The notes below the pieces were generated by a model, which was not told the origin of the DNA, did no database searches, and saw nothing but the letters and a program-made list of their open reading frames with translations. From the NCBI GenBank assembly GCA_034422735.1, contig DAOUJL010000083.1:1-64000 (forward strand): a DNA stretch of 64,000 nt, in the 5' to 3' direction. Below, in pieces: positions 36,004-42,988 of the stretch; the stretch's first letter is position 1, and every line of letters begins with the position of its first letter. Position numbers and translations under genes: made by a program. The stretch is from CATOSD01 sp034422735 (GTDB lineage Bacteria > Chloroflexota > Dehalococcoidia > Lucifugimonadales > CATOSD01).

Positions 36004-36864
36004 CTACGCCTTCAGGGCGTCGTAGCAGAGTTTCGCCAGCGAGCCGATGAGATGCGCGGCGGCTGTGTGGCCCGGCCTGCCGTCGTCGAGATCGACTGGC
36101 ACGTTCTCGGTGTACGCCGTCAGCACGCAGAGCGGGGTGTCGCCCTGGAAGATGATGCCCGCGTCGTTGTAGTTCCGCGCTCCGGTGCCGGTCTTGTGGG
36201 CCACCCTGGCCTCGCTGGGCAGCATGGACGGCATCCGGGTGTTGAGCTTCTGCCACAGCAGGATGTCCAAGCCTACCTGGCATAGCTCGGTGGAGCAGCC
36301 CAGGCTGGCGGCGGCATCCTCGTCGGTCGTGCCGCGCAGGATGAGCTCGAGCAGCAGCCCGACGTCGTTGGGCGTGGTGGCGTTGGAGGCGTCCACGGGG
36401 TGGTTGCGGTCCAGGTTTCCGGGCGGGATGCCGTGTCTGTGGGCGGTGCCGACCATGCCTATCGACTGGCAGAGGGCGTTGACGTCGTCCAGCCCCACCA
36501 GGTCGGCGACGGTGCCGGTGCAGGTGTTGTCGCTGACGATGATCATCATTGCGAGGTGGTCGCGCAGCGGCAGCACGAATCCGGGCTGGAGGTGCTGGAA
36601 GCAGCCGGAGTTGTTGTCCTGGTACTTGGCCTGGATGGGTATGGGCTGATCGAGCGAGAGCCTGCCTTCGTTCACGGCCTTGAGGGCGGCCATCATTATG
36701 GCTATCTTGCGGGTGCTGGCGGACGGCACCACCACGTCGCCGTTGCGGTCGGCGGTGCGGCCGCTCGACAGGTCCTTGAAGTACCAGCCGATGTGAAAAG
36801 GCTCCTTCTCGGAGCGCTCGTTGAGCGAATCTACCAGCGTGTCGATGACGGTCTGTGTAGCCAT
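36004..36864 (-). CDS. Class A beta-lactamase-like serine hydrolase lacking the general-base loop
   Basis: 286 aa, with no signal peptide. Beta-lactamase motifs are SxxK (Ser50-Thr-Arg-Lys53 in VPSASTRKIA), SDN at 111-113 (IIVSDNTCTG) and KTG at 224-226 (AHKTGTGARN). The omega-loop segment is LDRNHPVDASNATTPND, without the ExxLN that holds the Glu166 deacylating base of true class A enzymes. With no export signal it is unlikely to defend against beta-lactams; an intracellular esterase/peptidase role is more likely. GGGAGG precedes the ATG. Confidence 0.85.
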   Translation of the reverse strand: MATQTVIDTLVDSLNERSEKEPFHIGWYFKDLSSGRTADRNGDVVVPSASTRKIAIMMAALKAVNEGRLSLDQPIPIQAKYQDNNSGCFQHLQPGFVLPLRDHLAMMIIVSDNTCTGTVADLVGLDDVNALCQSIGMVGTAHRHGIPPGNLDRNHPVDASNATTPNDVGLLLELILRGTTDEDAAASLGCSTELCQVGLDILLWQKLNTRMPSMLPSEARVAHKTGTGARNYNDAGIIFQGDTPLCVLTAYTENVPVDLDDGRPGHTAAAHLIGSLAKLCYDALKA

Positions 36865-36980
36865 GCGTAACCTCCCGGAGTGCGGCGCAGCGGATGCGCC
36901 GTAGTAGGGCCAATTATGGCAGCTTGGCGGTCGTTTGTCATTCGACGGTTCGCTTCAGGGACTTCGCGGGTGATCGGGGA

Positions 36981-38552
36981 TCATGACTGGCCGCGGCGGA
37001 GGACTTTGCCCGGACGGGCGGCGGTGTGCCTGCCCTGGTCGATTACCGGCACGCCACTCACCAGCACGTAGGGTATGCCGTCGGGGTGCTGGTGCGGGTC
37101 CTCCCAGGTGGCGTTGTCGATGACCGTCTCGGGGTCGAAGACCACCAGGTCGGCGGTCAGTCCCTCCTTGACGAGGCCGCGGTCTTTCATGCCCATGCGC
37201 TGGGCCGGGAAGCCGGTCATCTTGTGGATGGCCTGCTCCAGGGTCAGGACGGCGGGCTGCTCGCGGACGTAGCGGCCCAGGATGCGCGGGTGAGTGCCGT
37301 AGAACCTCGGGTGGGGCAGCGCGTCCTTGTAGGGGCCATTCGGCGAGACGGCGTTGCCGTCGGAGCCTATCATCGCCAGTTCGTGGCCCATGAAGTAGCG
37401 GACGTCGCTCTCTATGCGATTGTGGACGAGCGTAGGGACGGAGCCGTTCTCCTCCTCCATCAACTCGATGACGACCTCGGCGGGTTCGATCTCCCGCTCT
37501 TCTGAAATCTCTATGATGTTCTTGCCGACGAGGTGTTGGTTGCCCTCGGTGTGGATGTAGGCCACGTACCAGGCGTCCCACTGAGGCTCCAGTCCACCAA
37601 GGCCGGCGGCGATTTCCTGCCGGACGCGCGGCCTGATGGCAGGGTCAGCCAGGCGCGCCATGAAGTCCTCGATAGTTCCCGCCTGCACCCAGAGAGGCAT
37701 GAGCTGGTTGAAGCCCGCTCCCGCCGCGGTGTACGGGTACATGTCGTAGGTGATATCCAACCCGCCCTCGCGGGCCTTCACCAGGAGATCGACCATGGAG
37801 GGGCCTTCGCCGTACGCACGGGGGTCGGTGATTGCAAGGTGGGAGAACTGGACCGGGATGCTGGCCCGCTGGCCAATCTCGATGGCCTCTTCGATGGCCG
37901 ACATGTGCAGTCCGTTGCCGACGCGGGCGTGGGTGGCGTAGAACGCGCCCTCGTAGTGCCTGATAGACTCGCAGATGGCCACAATCTCGTCCGTGGTGGC
38001 GTAGGCGGAGGGGGTGACCGACAGGCCGGTGGAGAGGGAGAAGGCGCCCATCTCGACGGCCTCGGCGGCGAGACGCTTCATCTCCCGCAGTTCGTCGGGC
38101 GTAGCGGGCCGGTCCTCGATGGCGCCGGCGGCTATCTGCAGCGCGGCGTTGCCGACCTGGGGAGCCAGGTTGATGCTGATACCGTTGGATTCGAGCGCTC
38201 CCGCCCAATCGTCGAGCGTATTCCATTCCCAGGTGGTGTCGCCGATGAGGGCCTTGCCCAGCTCGTCTTGCAGGGCCTTCGGGCCGCCCCTACCTGCGGG
38301 GAACGGAGAGTAACTGCAGTTTCCGGTGACCTCGGTGGTGACTCCCTGGTGGGCCTTGCTGTCGCCGCCGGGATCATCGAAGAGGGTGACGTCGGAGTGG
38401 GTGTGCATGTCGATGCGGCGGGCCGCCTCCGCGTGGCCGAGGGAGCCTATGGCCTCGATCCGGCCGTTGGATATGCCAACGTCGGCGCGATATCGGGGCG
38501 AGCCGGCGCCGTCCATGATGACGCCGTTCAGAATCAGGATGTCGAACGCCAC
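36981..38552 (-). CDS. D-aminoacylase / N-acyl-D-amino-acid deacylase family amidohydrolase
   Basis: 523 aa. The N-terminus FDILILNGVIMDGAGSPRYRADVGISNGRIEAIG and metal-site IDMHTHSDVTLFDDP are typical. Further markers are GNCSYSPFP (metal-bridging Cys of this family), FSTGLSVTPSAYATTDE, ATHARVGNG, VQFSHLAI and MIGSDGNAVSPNG with the catalytic Asp. The usual segment (V)IDAxGxxVxPGF before IDMHTHSD is missing, the text reading GHAEAARRIDMHTHSD, so 10-12 residues seem to be deleted. GTG start with GAGGAGG six bases upstream. Releases D-amino acids or related amines from N-acyl forms. Confidence 0.87.
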   Translation of the reverse strand: MAFDILILNGVIMDGAGSPRYRADVGISNGRIEAIGSLGHAEAARRIDMHTHSDVTLFDDPGGDSKAHQGVTTEVTGNCSYSPFPAGRGGPKALQDELGKALIGDTTWEWNTLDDWAGALESNGISINLAPQVGNAALQIAAGAIEDRPATPDELREMKRLAAEAVEMGAFSLSTGLSVTPSAYATTDEIVAICESIRHYEGAFYATHARVGNGLHMSAIEEAIEIGQRASIPVQFSHLAITDPRAYGEGPSMVDLLVKAREGGLDITYDMYPYTAAGAGFNQLMPLWVQAGTIEDFMARLADPAIRPRVRQEIAAGLGGLEPQWDAWYVAYIHTEGNQHLVGKNIIEISEEREIEPAEVVIELMEEENGSVPTLVHNRIESDVRYFMGHELAMIGSDGNAVSPNGPYKDALPHPRFYGTHPRILGRYVREQPAVLTLEQAIHKMTGFPAQRMGMKDRGLVKEGLTADLVVFDPETVIDNATWEDPHQHPDGIPYVLVSGVPVIDQGRHTAARPGKVLRRGQS

Positions 38553-38563
38553 GGTGGTCCTCC

Positions 38564-39664
38564 TCAGATGCGGCCAGCTATGACGCCGCCAAGCTCGGTG
38601 GTGGAAACGACGTCGCCGCCGTCACCCGCGATGTCGGGGGTGCGGTAGCCCTCCGCGAGCACGCCGGATACGGCGTGCTCCACGGCGCGCGCCTCGTCCT
38701 CCAGGCCGAAGGAGTAGCGCAGCATGAGGGCCATGCTGAGAATTGTGCCGACGGGGTTGGCTACGCCCTGCCCGGCTATGTCGGGCGCGGTGCCGTGTAT
38801 AGGCTCGTACAGGCTGACGGCGCTGCGCCTGCGGCGGCCGGATGCGCCCGGCAGACCGGCGAGGCTGGCCGAGGGGAGCATGCCCATCGAGCCGGACAGC
38901 ACGGAGGCCTCGTCGGTGAGAATGTCGCCGAAGGTGTTTTCGGCGACGATTACGTCGAAGTGGGCCGGGTTGCGGATGAGCTGCATGGCGGCGTTATCGA
39001 CGAGGACGTGCTCCAACTCCACGTCGGGGTAGTCCGCCGAGACCTCGTCGGCGATCTCGCGCCAGAGCCGGGACGACTCGAGCACGTTGGCCTTGTCCAC
39101 GGAGGTGAGCAGCTTGCGCCGCCCGCGCGCCAGCTCGAACCCGGCGCGCACGATGCGGACTATCTCCGCCTCGGTGTAGCGCAGGGTGTCCACGCCGCGG
39201 CGGCCGCGGGAGGTCTGCCAGCGGCGCTTGGGCCTGGCGAAGTAGAGGCCGCCGGTCAGCTCTCGGACTACGACCATGTCCACGCCTTCGAGCAGGTGGG
39301 GCTTGATCGGGCTGGAGTTGATCAGCTCGGGGTAGACCCTGACGGGCCGGAGGTTGGCGAACAGGCCCAGCATCTTGCGGATGGCGAGTATGCCGTCTTC
39401 GGGACGGACGGCCGCGCTGGGGTCGTCCCACTTGGGGCCGCCGACGGCGCCGAACAGGATGGCGTCGGTGTTCTGGCACAGCTCGGCGGTCTCGTCGGGG
39501 AGGGCCGTGCCGTGCGAGTCGATGGCGTTGCCGCCCACGCTGCCATAGCTGAGGTCGAATGAGTGGCCGAATCGGCCCTCGATCGCCTTAAGGACCCTGG
39601 TGGCCTCGGCGATGACCTCGGGGCCAACGCCGTCGCCGGGAAGCACAGTTACCGAGTAGTTCAT
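38564..39664 (-). CDS. leuB: 3-isopropylmalate dehydrogenase
   Basis: 366 aa NAD-dependent oxidative decarboxylase of leucine synthesis. Key segments: LPGDGVGPEVIAEATRVL, the NAD/substrate loop LFGAVGGPKWDD, NLRPVRVYPEL, VRELTGGLYFARPKR, SVDKANVLESSRLW (catalytic Lys), VDNAAMQLIRNP, FGDILTDEASVLSGSMGMLPSASL and EPIHGTAPDIAGQGVANPVGTILSMALMLRYS. The serine-containing VRELTGG is the LeuB type. GGAG precedes the ATG. No other leu genes are adjacent; leuS is further along on the same strand. Confidence 0.94.
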   Translation of the reverse strand: MNYSVTVLPGDGVGPEVIAEATRVLKAIEGRFGHSFDLSYGSVGGNAIDSHGTALPDETAELCQNTDAILFGAVGGPKWDDPSAAVRPEDGILAIRKMLGLFANLRPVRVYPELINSSPIKPHLLEGVDMVVVRELTGGLYFARPKRRWQTSRGRRGVDTLRYTEAEIVRIVRAGFELARGRRKLLTSVDKANVLESSRLWREIADEVSADYPDVELEHVLVDNAAMQLIRNPAHFDVIVAENTFGDILTDEASVLSGSMGMLPSASLAGLPGASGRRRRSAVSLYEPIHGTAPDIAGQGVANPVGTILSMALMLRYSFGLEDEARAVEHAVSGVLAEGYRTPDIAGDGGDVVSTTELGGVIAGRI

Positions 39665-39687
39665 GGGTCTCCTTTACAGATTGCCGG

Positions 39688-40890
39688 TTAGTCGGAGGGC
39701 GCGTGGACGCCCACGATGTTTTCGCTAATCAGCCGCGCGACGCGGTCGCTGTCGTATCCGAGCAGCTCCGTCAGCACGGACTCGGAGTCCTGGCCGATTT
39801 CGGAGGTGGGCTTCCAGCGGCGTTTGTCCAGGCTGTTGCCGGGGATCGGGTTGCCCTGGTAGCGTTTTGGGCCGAACTTCGGCTCCTCCAGTTCGACGAA
39901 GAAGTCGCGCGCGTCGAGGTGGGGGTCAGATAGCACCTGGTGGTTCTTGGCGACCAGGCCCGCCGGCACGCCCGCTTCCTGCAGGCGCATCATGGCCTCG
40001 CGGGGGTCTTTGTCGCGCATCCAGGCCGCGATGGTGGCGTCGATGGCGTCTTCGTGGAGGCGGCGTCCGTCGGGAGTGGCGTAATCGGGTTTGTCTAGCG
40101 ATTCGGGGTCGTCTAATGCGCGGCGGAGCGCACGCCAGTCGTCGTCGGACGTGACCGACACCGCTACCCAGTTATCGTCGCCGGACGCGGCGTAGGCACG
40201 GCTGGGCGCGTCTTCCTTGAAGCGGTTGCCCGCCGGACGCGGCTGGCCGCCATCGATGGAGCGCACCAGGAAATACTCGCCGAGGACGCTTACGGGGCTG
40301 TCGGACAGCGAGTGGTCGATGAACTGGCCGAGTCCGGCCTCCCGCTTGTGAGTGAGGGCATTCATGACTGCGGCCACCATGTTCAGCCCGGAGAGCGGGT
40401 CGGCGTAGGCCAGGCCCGTGGGCAGCGGCGGCTCGCCGGGGTAGCCCAACATGGAGACGATGCCGCTCTGTGCCTCCGCCGCGGTGCCGAGGGACGGATA
40501 GTTGGAGTACGGGCCGGTGGCGCCGAAGCCGGACATCGAGCAGAGCACTATCGCGGGGTTCACCTTGCTCAGCGTTTCGTAGCCCAGGTTGAGGTTGGGC
40601 ATGACGCGTGGCCTGAAGTTCTCCACCACGACGTCGGTTATAGCTACCAGATCCAGGAAGATGGCATGGCCCTCGTCGGTGTCGAGGCGGACGGCGAGGT
40701 TGGGCTTGTTGCGATTGATCTCCCGGTCTATGAGGCTCAGACCCTGCTCGGCCGATCTTGGATCGCTCACCCTGACGACGTGGGCGCCGAAATCGGCGAA
40801 TATCCTGGCGCCGAGCGGGCCGGCCCACACCCTGGTCATGTCGATTACGCGAACGTCGCTCAGAGCGGAGTCGAACATCGGGGCGCTCAC
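39688..40890 (-). CDS. CaiB/BaiF family (class III) CoA transferase
   Basis: 400 aa. Family features: VIDMTRVWAGPLGARIFADFGAHVVRVSDP, VVVENFRPRVMPNLNLGYETL, SMSGFGATGPYSNYPSLGTAAEAQSG and YADPLSGLNMVAAV with the catalytic Asp that forms the acyl intermediate. GTG start overlaps the TGA of the upstream sister gene (GTGA). Two adjacent copies often form one CoA transferase heteromer or act on the same acid; the acid is unknown. Confidence 0.9.
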   Translation of the reverse strand: MSAPMFDSALSDVRVIDMTRVWAGPLGARIFADFGAHVVRVSDPRSAEQGLSLIDREINRNKPNLAVRLDTDEGHAIFLDLVAITDVVVENFRPRVMPNLNLGYETLSKVNPAIVLCSMSGFGATGPYSNYPSLGTAAEAQSGIVSMLGYPGEPPLPTGLAYADPLSGLNMVAAVMNALTHKREAGLGQFIDHSLSDSPVSVLGEYFLVRSIDGGQPRPAGNRFKEDAPSRAYAASGDDNWVAVSVTSDDDWRALRRALDDPESLDKPDYATPDGRRLHEDAIDATIAAWMRDKDPREAMMRLQEAGVPAGLVAKNHQVLSDPHLDARDFFVELEEPKFGPKRYQGNPIPGNSLDKRRWKPTSEIGQDSESVLTELLGYDSDRVARLISENIVGVHAPSD

Positions 40891-42050
40891 GCCAGCACCG
40901 CGTCCGTGTGCTCGCCCAGCAGCGGCGCGCGGGACAGCGCGGGCGTGCCCAGGGAGGAGTGGAACGGGAACGAGGGGTAGGAGGCCGCCGGAGCGGACGG
41001 GTGATCGAGCCGCTGGAACATGCCGCGGTGCCGGAACTGGGAATCGTCGAGCACCTCGCCGAGGTCGAGCACGGGCGCGGTGATGAGACCCCAGTCCCCC
41101 GCGGTTTCGGCGAACAGATCAGCCCTCGGGCGGTCTTTCGCCCACTTGACGATTATCTCGTCGATCGCGTCGGCGTTCGCGCGTCGCTTCTCCCGGGTGT
41201 CGAAGCGCGGGTCGGCCTGGAGGTCTTCACGGCCTATCATCACGCAGAGAAGGTCCCACTGCCAGTCGGGGGTCAGCCCCCAGCACAGCAGACCGTCGGC
41301 GCAGGGCAGCACCGCGTTGGGATAGGCGGCGAACCGGCCATTGCGCTCCCAGCGGTGTCCGTTGCGGGTGCGCACGAGGCCCTCGTAGGTGTGCATGACG
41401 TAGGTGAACTGGTGGAGCGTGGCGACTGTCTCCAGCATGGTGAGTTCGAGGAAACGGCCGGTGCCGGTGCGCCTGCGCTCCCAAAGCGCGAAATGGACGG
41501 CGGCGTAGGCGGTGAGCGCGGTGAGGTAGTCGGGCTGGCGTCCGGGCAACGTGAGAGGCTCGCGGTCCTCCTCGCCGACGAGGTACATGTAGCCGCCGAG
41601 GGCCAGCTGGACCATCGGGCTGGAGCTCCAGCGGGCGTACGGGCCGGACAGGCCGAATGGGGTGACGCACAGCTCGACGAGGCCGGGGTTCGTTGACGTG
41701 AACGCGTCCGTTGGGAGGTCGAGCCGTTCGCGGAGCGGCAGCGTCCAGTCCTCGATGAGCACGTCGGCGGAGGCGACCAGCGCCGACAGGCGGGCCATGC
41801 CCTCGGGTGTGCGCCAGTCGAGCAGCACGCTCTTCTTGCCGGTGTTGTTGTAGAGGAACAGGGCGCTGGATTCGGGTCCGCGGTCGTCGGTGAGGAAGGG
41901 ACCTTCGCGGCGGGACCAGTCGCCATCGGGCGGAAGCTCGACCTTGACGACGTCGGCGCCGAACGCGGCCAGCATCCGGCCGCAGTGCGGACCGGCGACG
42001 CCCTGGGCGACTTCCACGACGGTCAGCCCCCGCAGGGGCAGCGCGGTCAA
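40887..42050 (-). CDS. CaiB/BaiF family (class III) CoA transferase
   Basis: 387 aa starting with TTG. VVEVAQGVAGPHCGRMLAAFGADVVKVELPPDGDWSRREGP and NTGKKSVLLDWRTPEG are CoA-binding segments, VELCVTPFGLSGPYARW precedes the catalytic Asp in RQPDYLTALTAYAAVHFALWERRRTGTGRFLELTM. It heads the minus-strand block and overlaps the next CoA transferase gene by four bases. AAAGGAG lies upstream, but the spacing to TTG is long. Confidence 0.88.
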   Translation of the reverse strand: MTALPLRGLTVVEVAQGVAGPHCGRMLAAFGADVVKVELPPDGDWSRREGPFLTDDRGPESSALFLYNNTGKKSVLLDWRTPEGMARLSALVASADVLIEDWTLPLRERLDLPTDAFTSTNPGLVELCVTPFGLSGPYARWSSSPMVQLALGGYMYLVGEEDREPLTLPGRQPDYLTALTAYAAVHFALWERRRTGTGRFLELTMLETVATLHQFTYVMHTYEGLVRTRNGHRWERNGRFAAYPNAVLPCADGLLCWGLTPDWQWDLLCVMIGREDLQADPRFDTREKRRANADAIDEIIVKWAKDRPRADLFAETAGDWGLITAPVLDLGEVLDDSQFRHRGMFQRLDHPSAPAASYPSFPFHSSLGTPALSRAPLLGEHTDAVLA

Positions 42051-42354
42051 CTCGGCAGGTGCTCCTTTCGCTGGCGCGGCGAGGAGTGTCTGAGGTGGAC
42101 GCCGCGAGTGTCAGGAGGAATTTAACCGCAGGGCTGTGGGCGCGTCAACACACACGGCGGGAAGAAAGGAGCGCTACCTCCGGGGTCGGCAAACACTGCG
42201 AGGGGCCGGTGAGGGCGAGGAAGGGCTGCAGACCGCTCGTAGATAGAAACTCCGAAAACCCTGTCACATTTCGTTTCGTTTGTCTTATTCCGGCTCCTTC
42301 CCTAGCTGGGCGGTCCGGTGGTCCGGGACGATTGCAGGACAAGGAGAGGGCAGT
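42051..42354 (-). other. Intergenic stretch without recognisable gene
   Basis: About 300 bases between hicA (ending at 42355 on the minus strand) and the CoA transferase start. It must hold the promoter of the minus-strand block but no convincing -35/-10 pair is visible. No RNA gene or repeat seen. Confidence 0.4.
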
Positions 42355-42549
42355 TCAGGATATGTCCACTTCCAAGTCCTTCAGAATCTTATGCAGCGTT
42401 CCCGTGGACAAGTCTCGTGGTCCCCAATCGGGAATCGTGGTCTTTACTCCTGATGCAGGGTTGACCCAGATCGTGTGACTACCCTTGCCGTACCTGACAA
42501 ATTCACAGCCGTGTTGTCTCAGCTTTCGGGCTAGGTCTCGGTACTTCAA
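42355..42549 (-). CDS. hicA: HicA toxin (mRNA interferase)
   Basis: 64 aa from a TTG start that overlaps the hicB stop (TTGA). LKYRDLARKLRQHGCEFVRYGKGSHTIWVNP contains the dsRBD-like HicA fold with catalytic His in GKGSHTIW, ending with TIPDWGPRDLSTGTLHKILKDL. HicA cuts mRNA and tmRNA. The order hicB-hicA is the reverse of the classic hicAB but known in many genomes. Confidence 0.82.
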   Translation of the reverse strand: MKYRDLARKLRQHGCEFVRYGKGSHTIWVNPASGVKTTIPDWGPRDLSTGTLHKILKDLEVDIS

Positions 42550-42797
42550 ACATGAACCCTGAGCGACGCCGACCCATTTGCCTGCATTTCGCTTTCGAAA
42601 CGCTGCCAATCAACGTCTTGGTCCAATGAACCTGGAAGAAAGTCTTTGGCCAAGTCAGCTATGATGTCCAAGACCTCTTCTACACTGTCTCCCCAGGCAC
42701 GACATCCGGGTAGCGCGGGGATTTCGGCCATGTACTTGTCGGGTTCTGTTGACATTGCTGGTGAGTACACGACGACAATAGCATAAGTCTGCTGCAT
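42546..42797 (-). CDS. hicB: HicB antitoxin
   Basis: 83 aa. MQQTYAIVVVYSPAMSTEPDKYMAEIPALPGCRAWGDSVEEVLDIIADLAKDFL matches the partial RNase H-like fold of HicB (YxxxxPxLPGCxxxGdsxeEA). GGGAGGG lies six bases before the ATG. The frame ends in the hicA TTG. No extra DNA-binding domain is evident; the short tail QRFESEMQANGS may hold little. Confidence 0.82.
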   Translation of the reverse strand: MQQTYAIVVVYSPAMSTEPDKYMAEIPALPGCRAWGDSVEEVLDIIADLAKDFLPGSLDQDVDWQRFESEMQANGSASLRVHV

Positions 42798-42988
42798 GAC
42801 GTACCCTCCCTGCTAAAGTACCTGCGACTTCATCGGCTTCAAGTTTGTGAAGGCATTCCATGCCCTGACTCGTAGGCAGCCAACTCCGTTACATCTTACC
42901 AGAATCTCTATTCAGTCCCTCGACAATTACTTCTCAGTGTCTTCTTGTGGAAATCAGAAAGTCCGGTGAGATTGGGGTAGGAAGGGTC

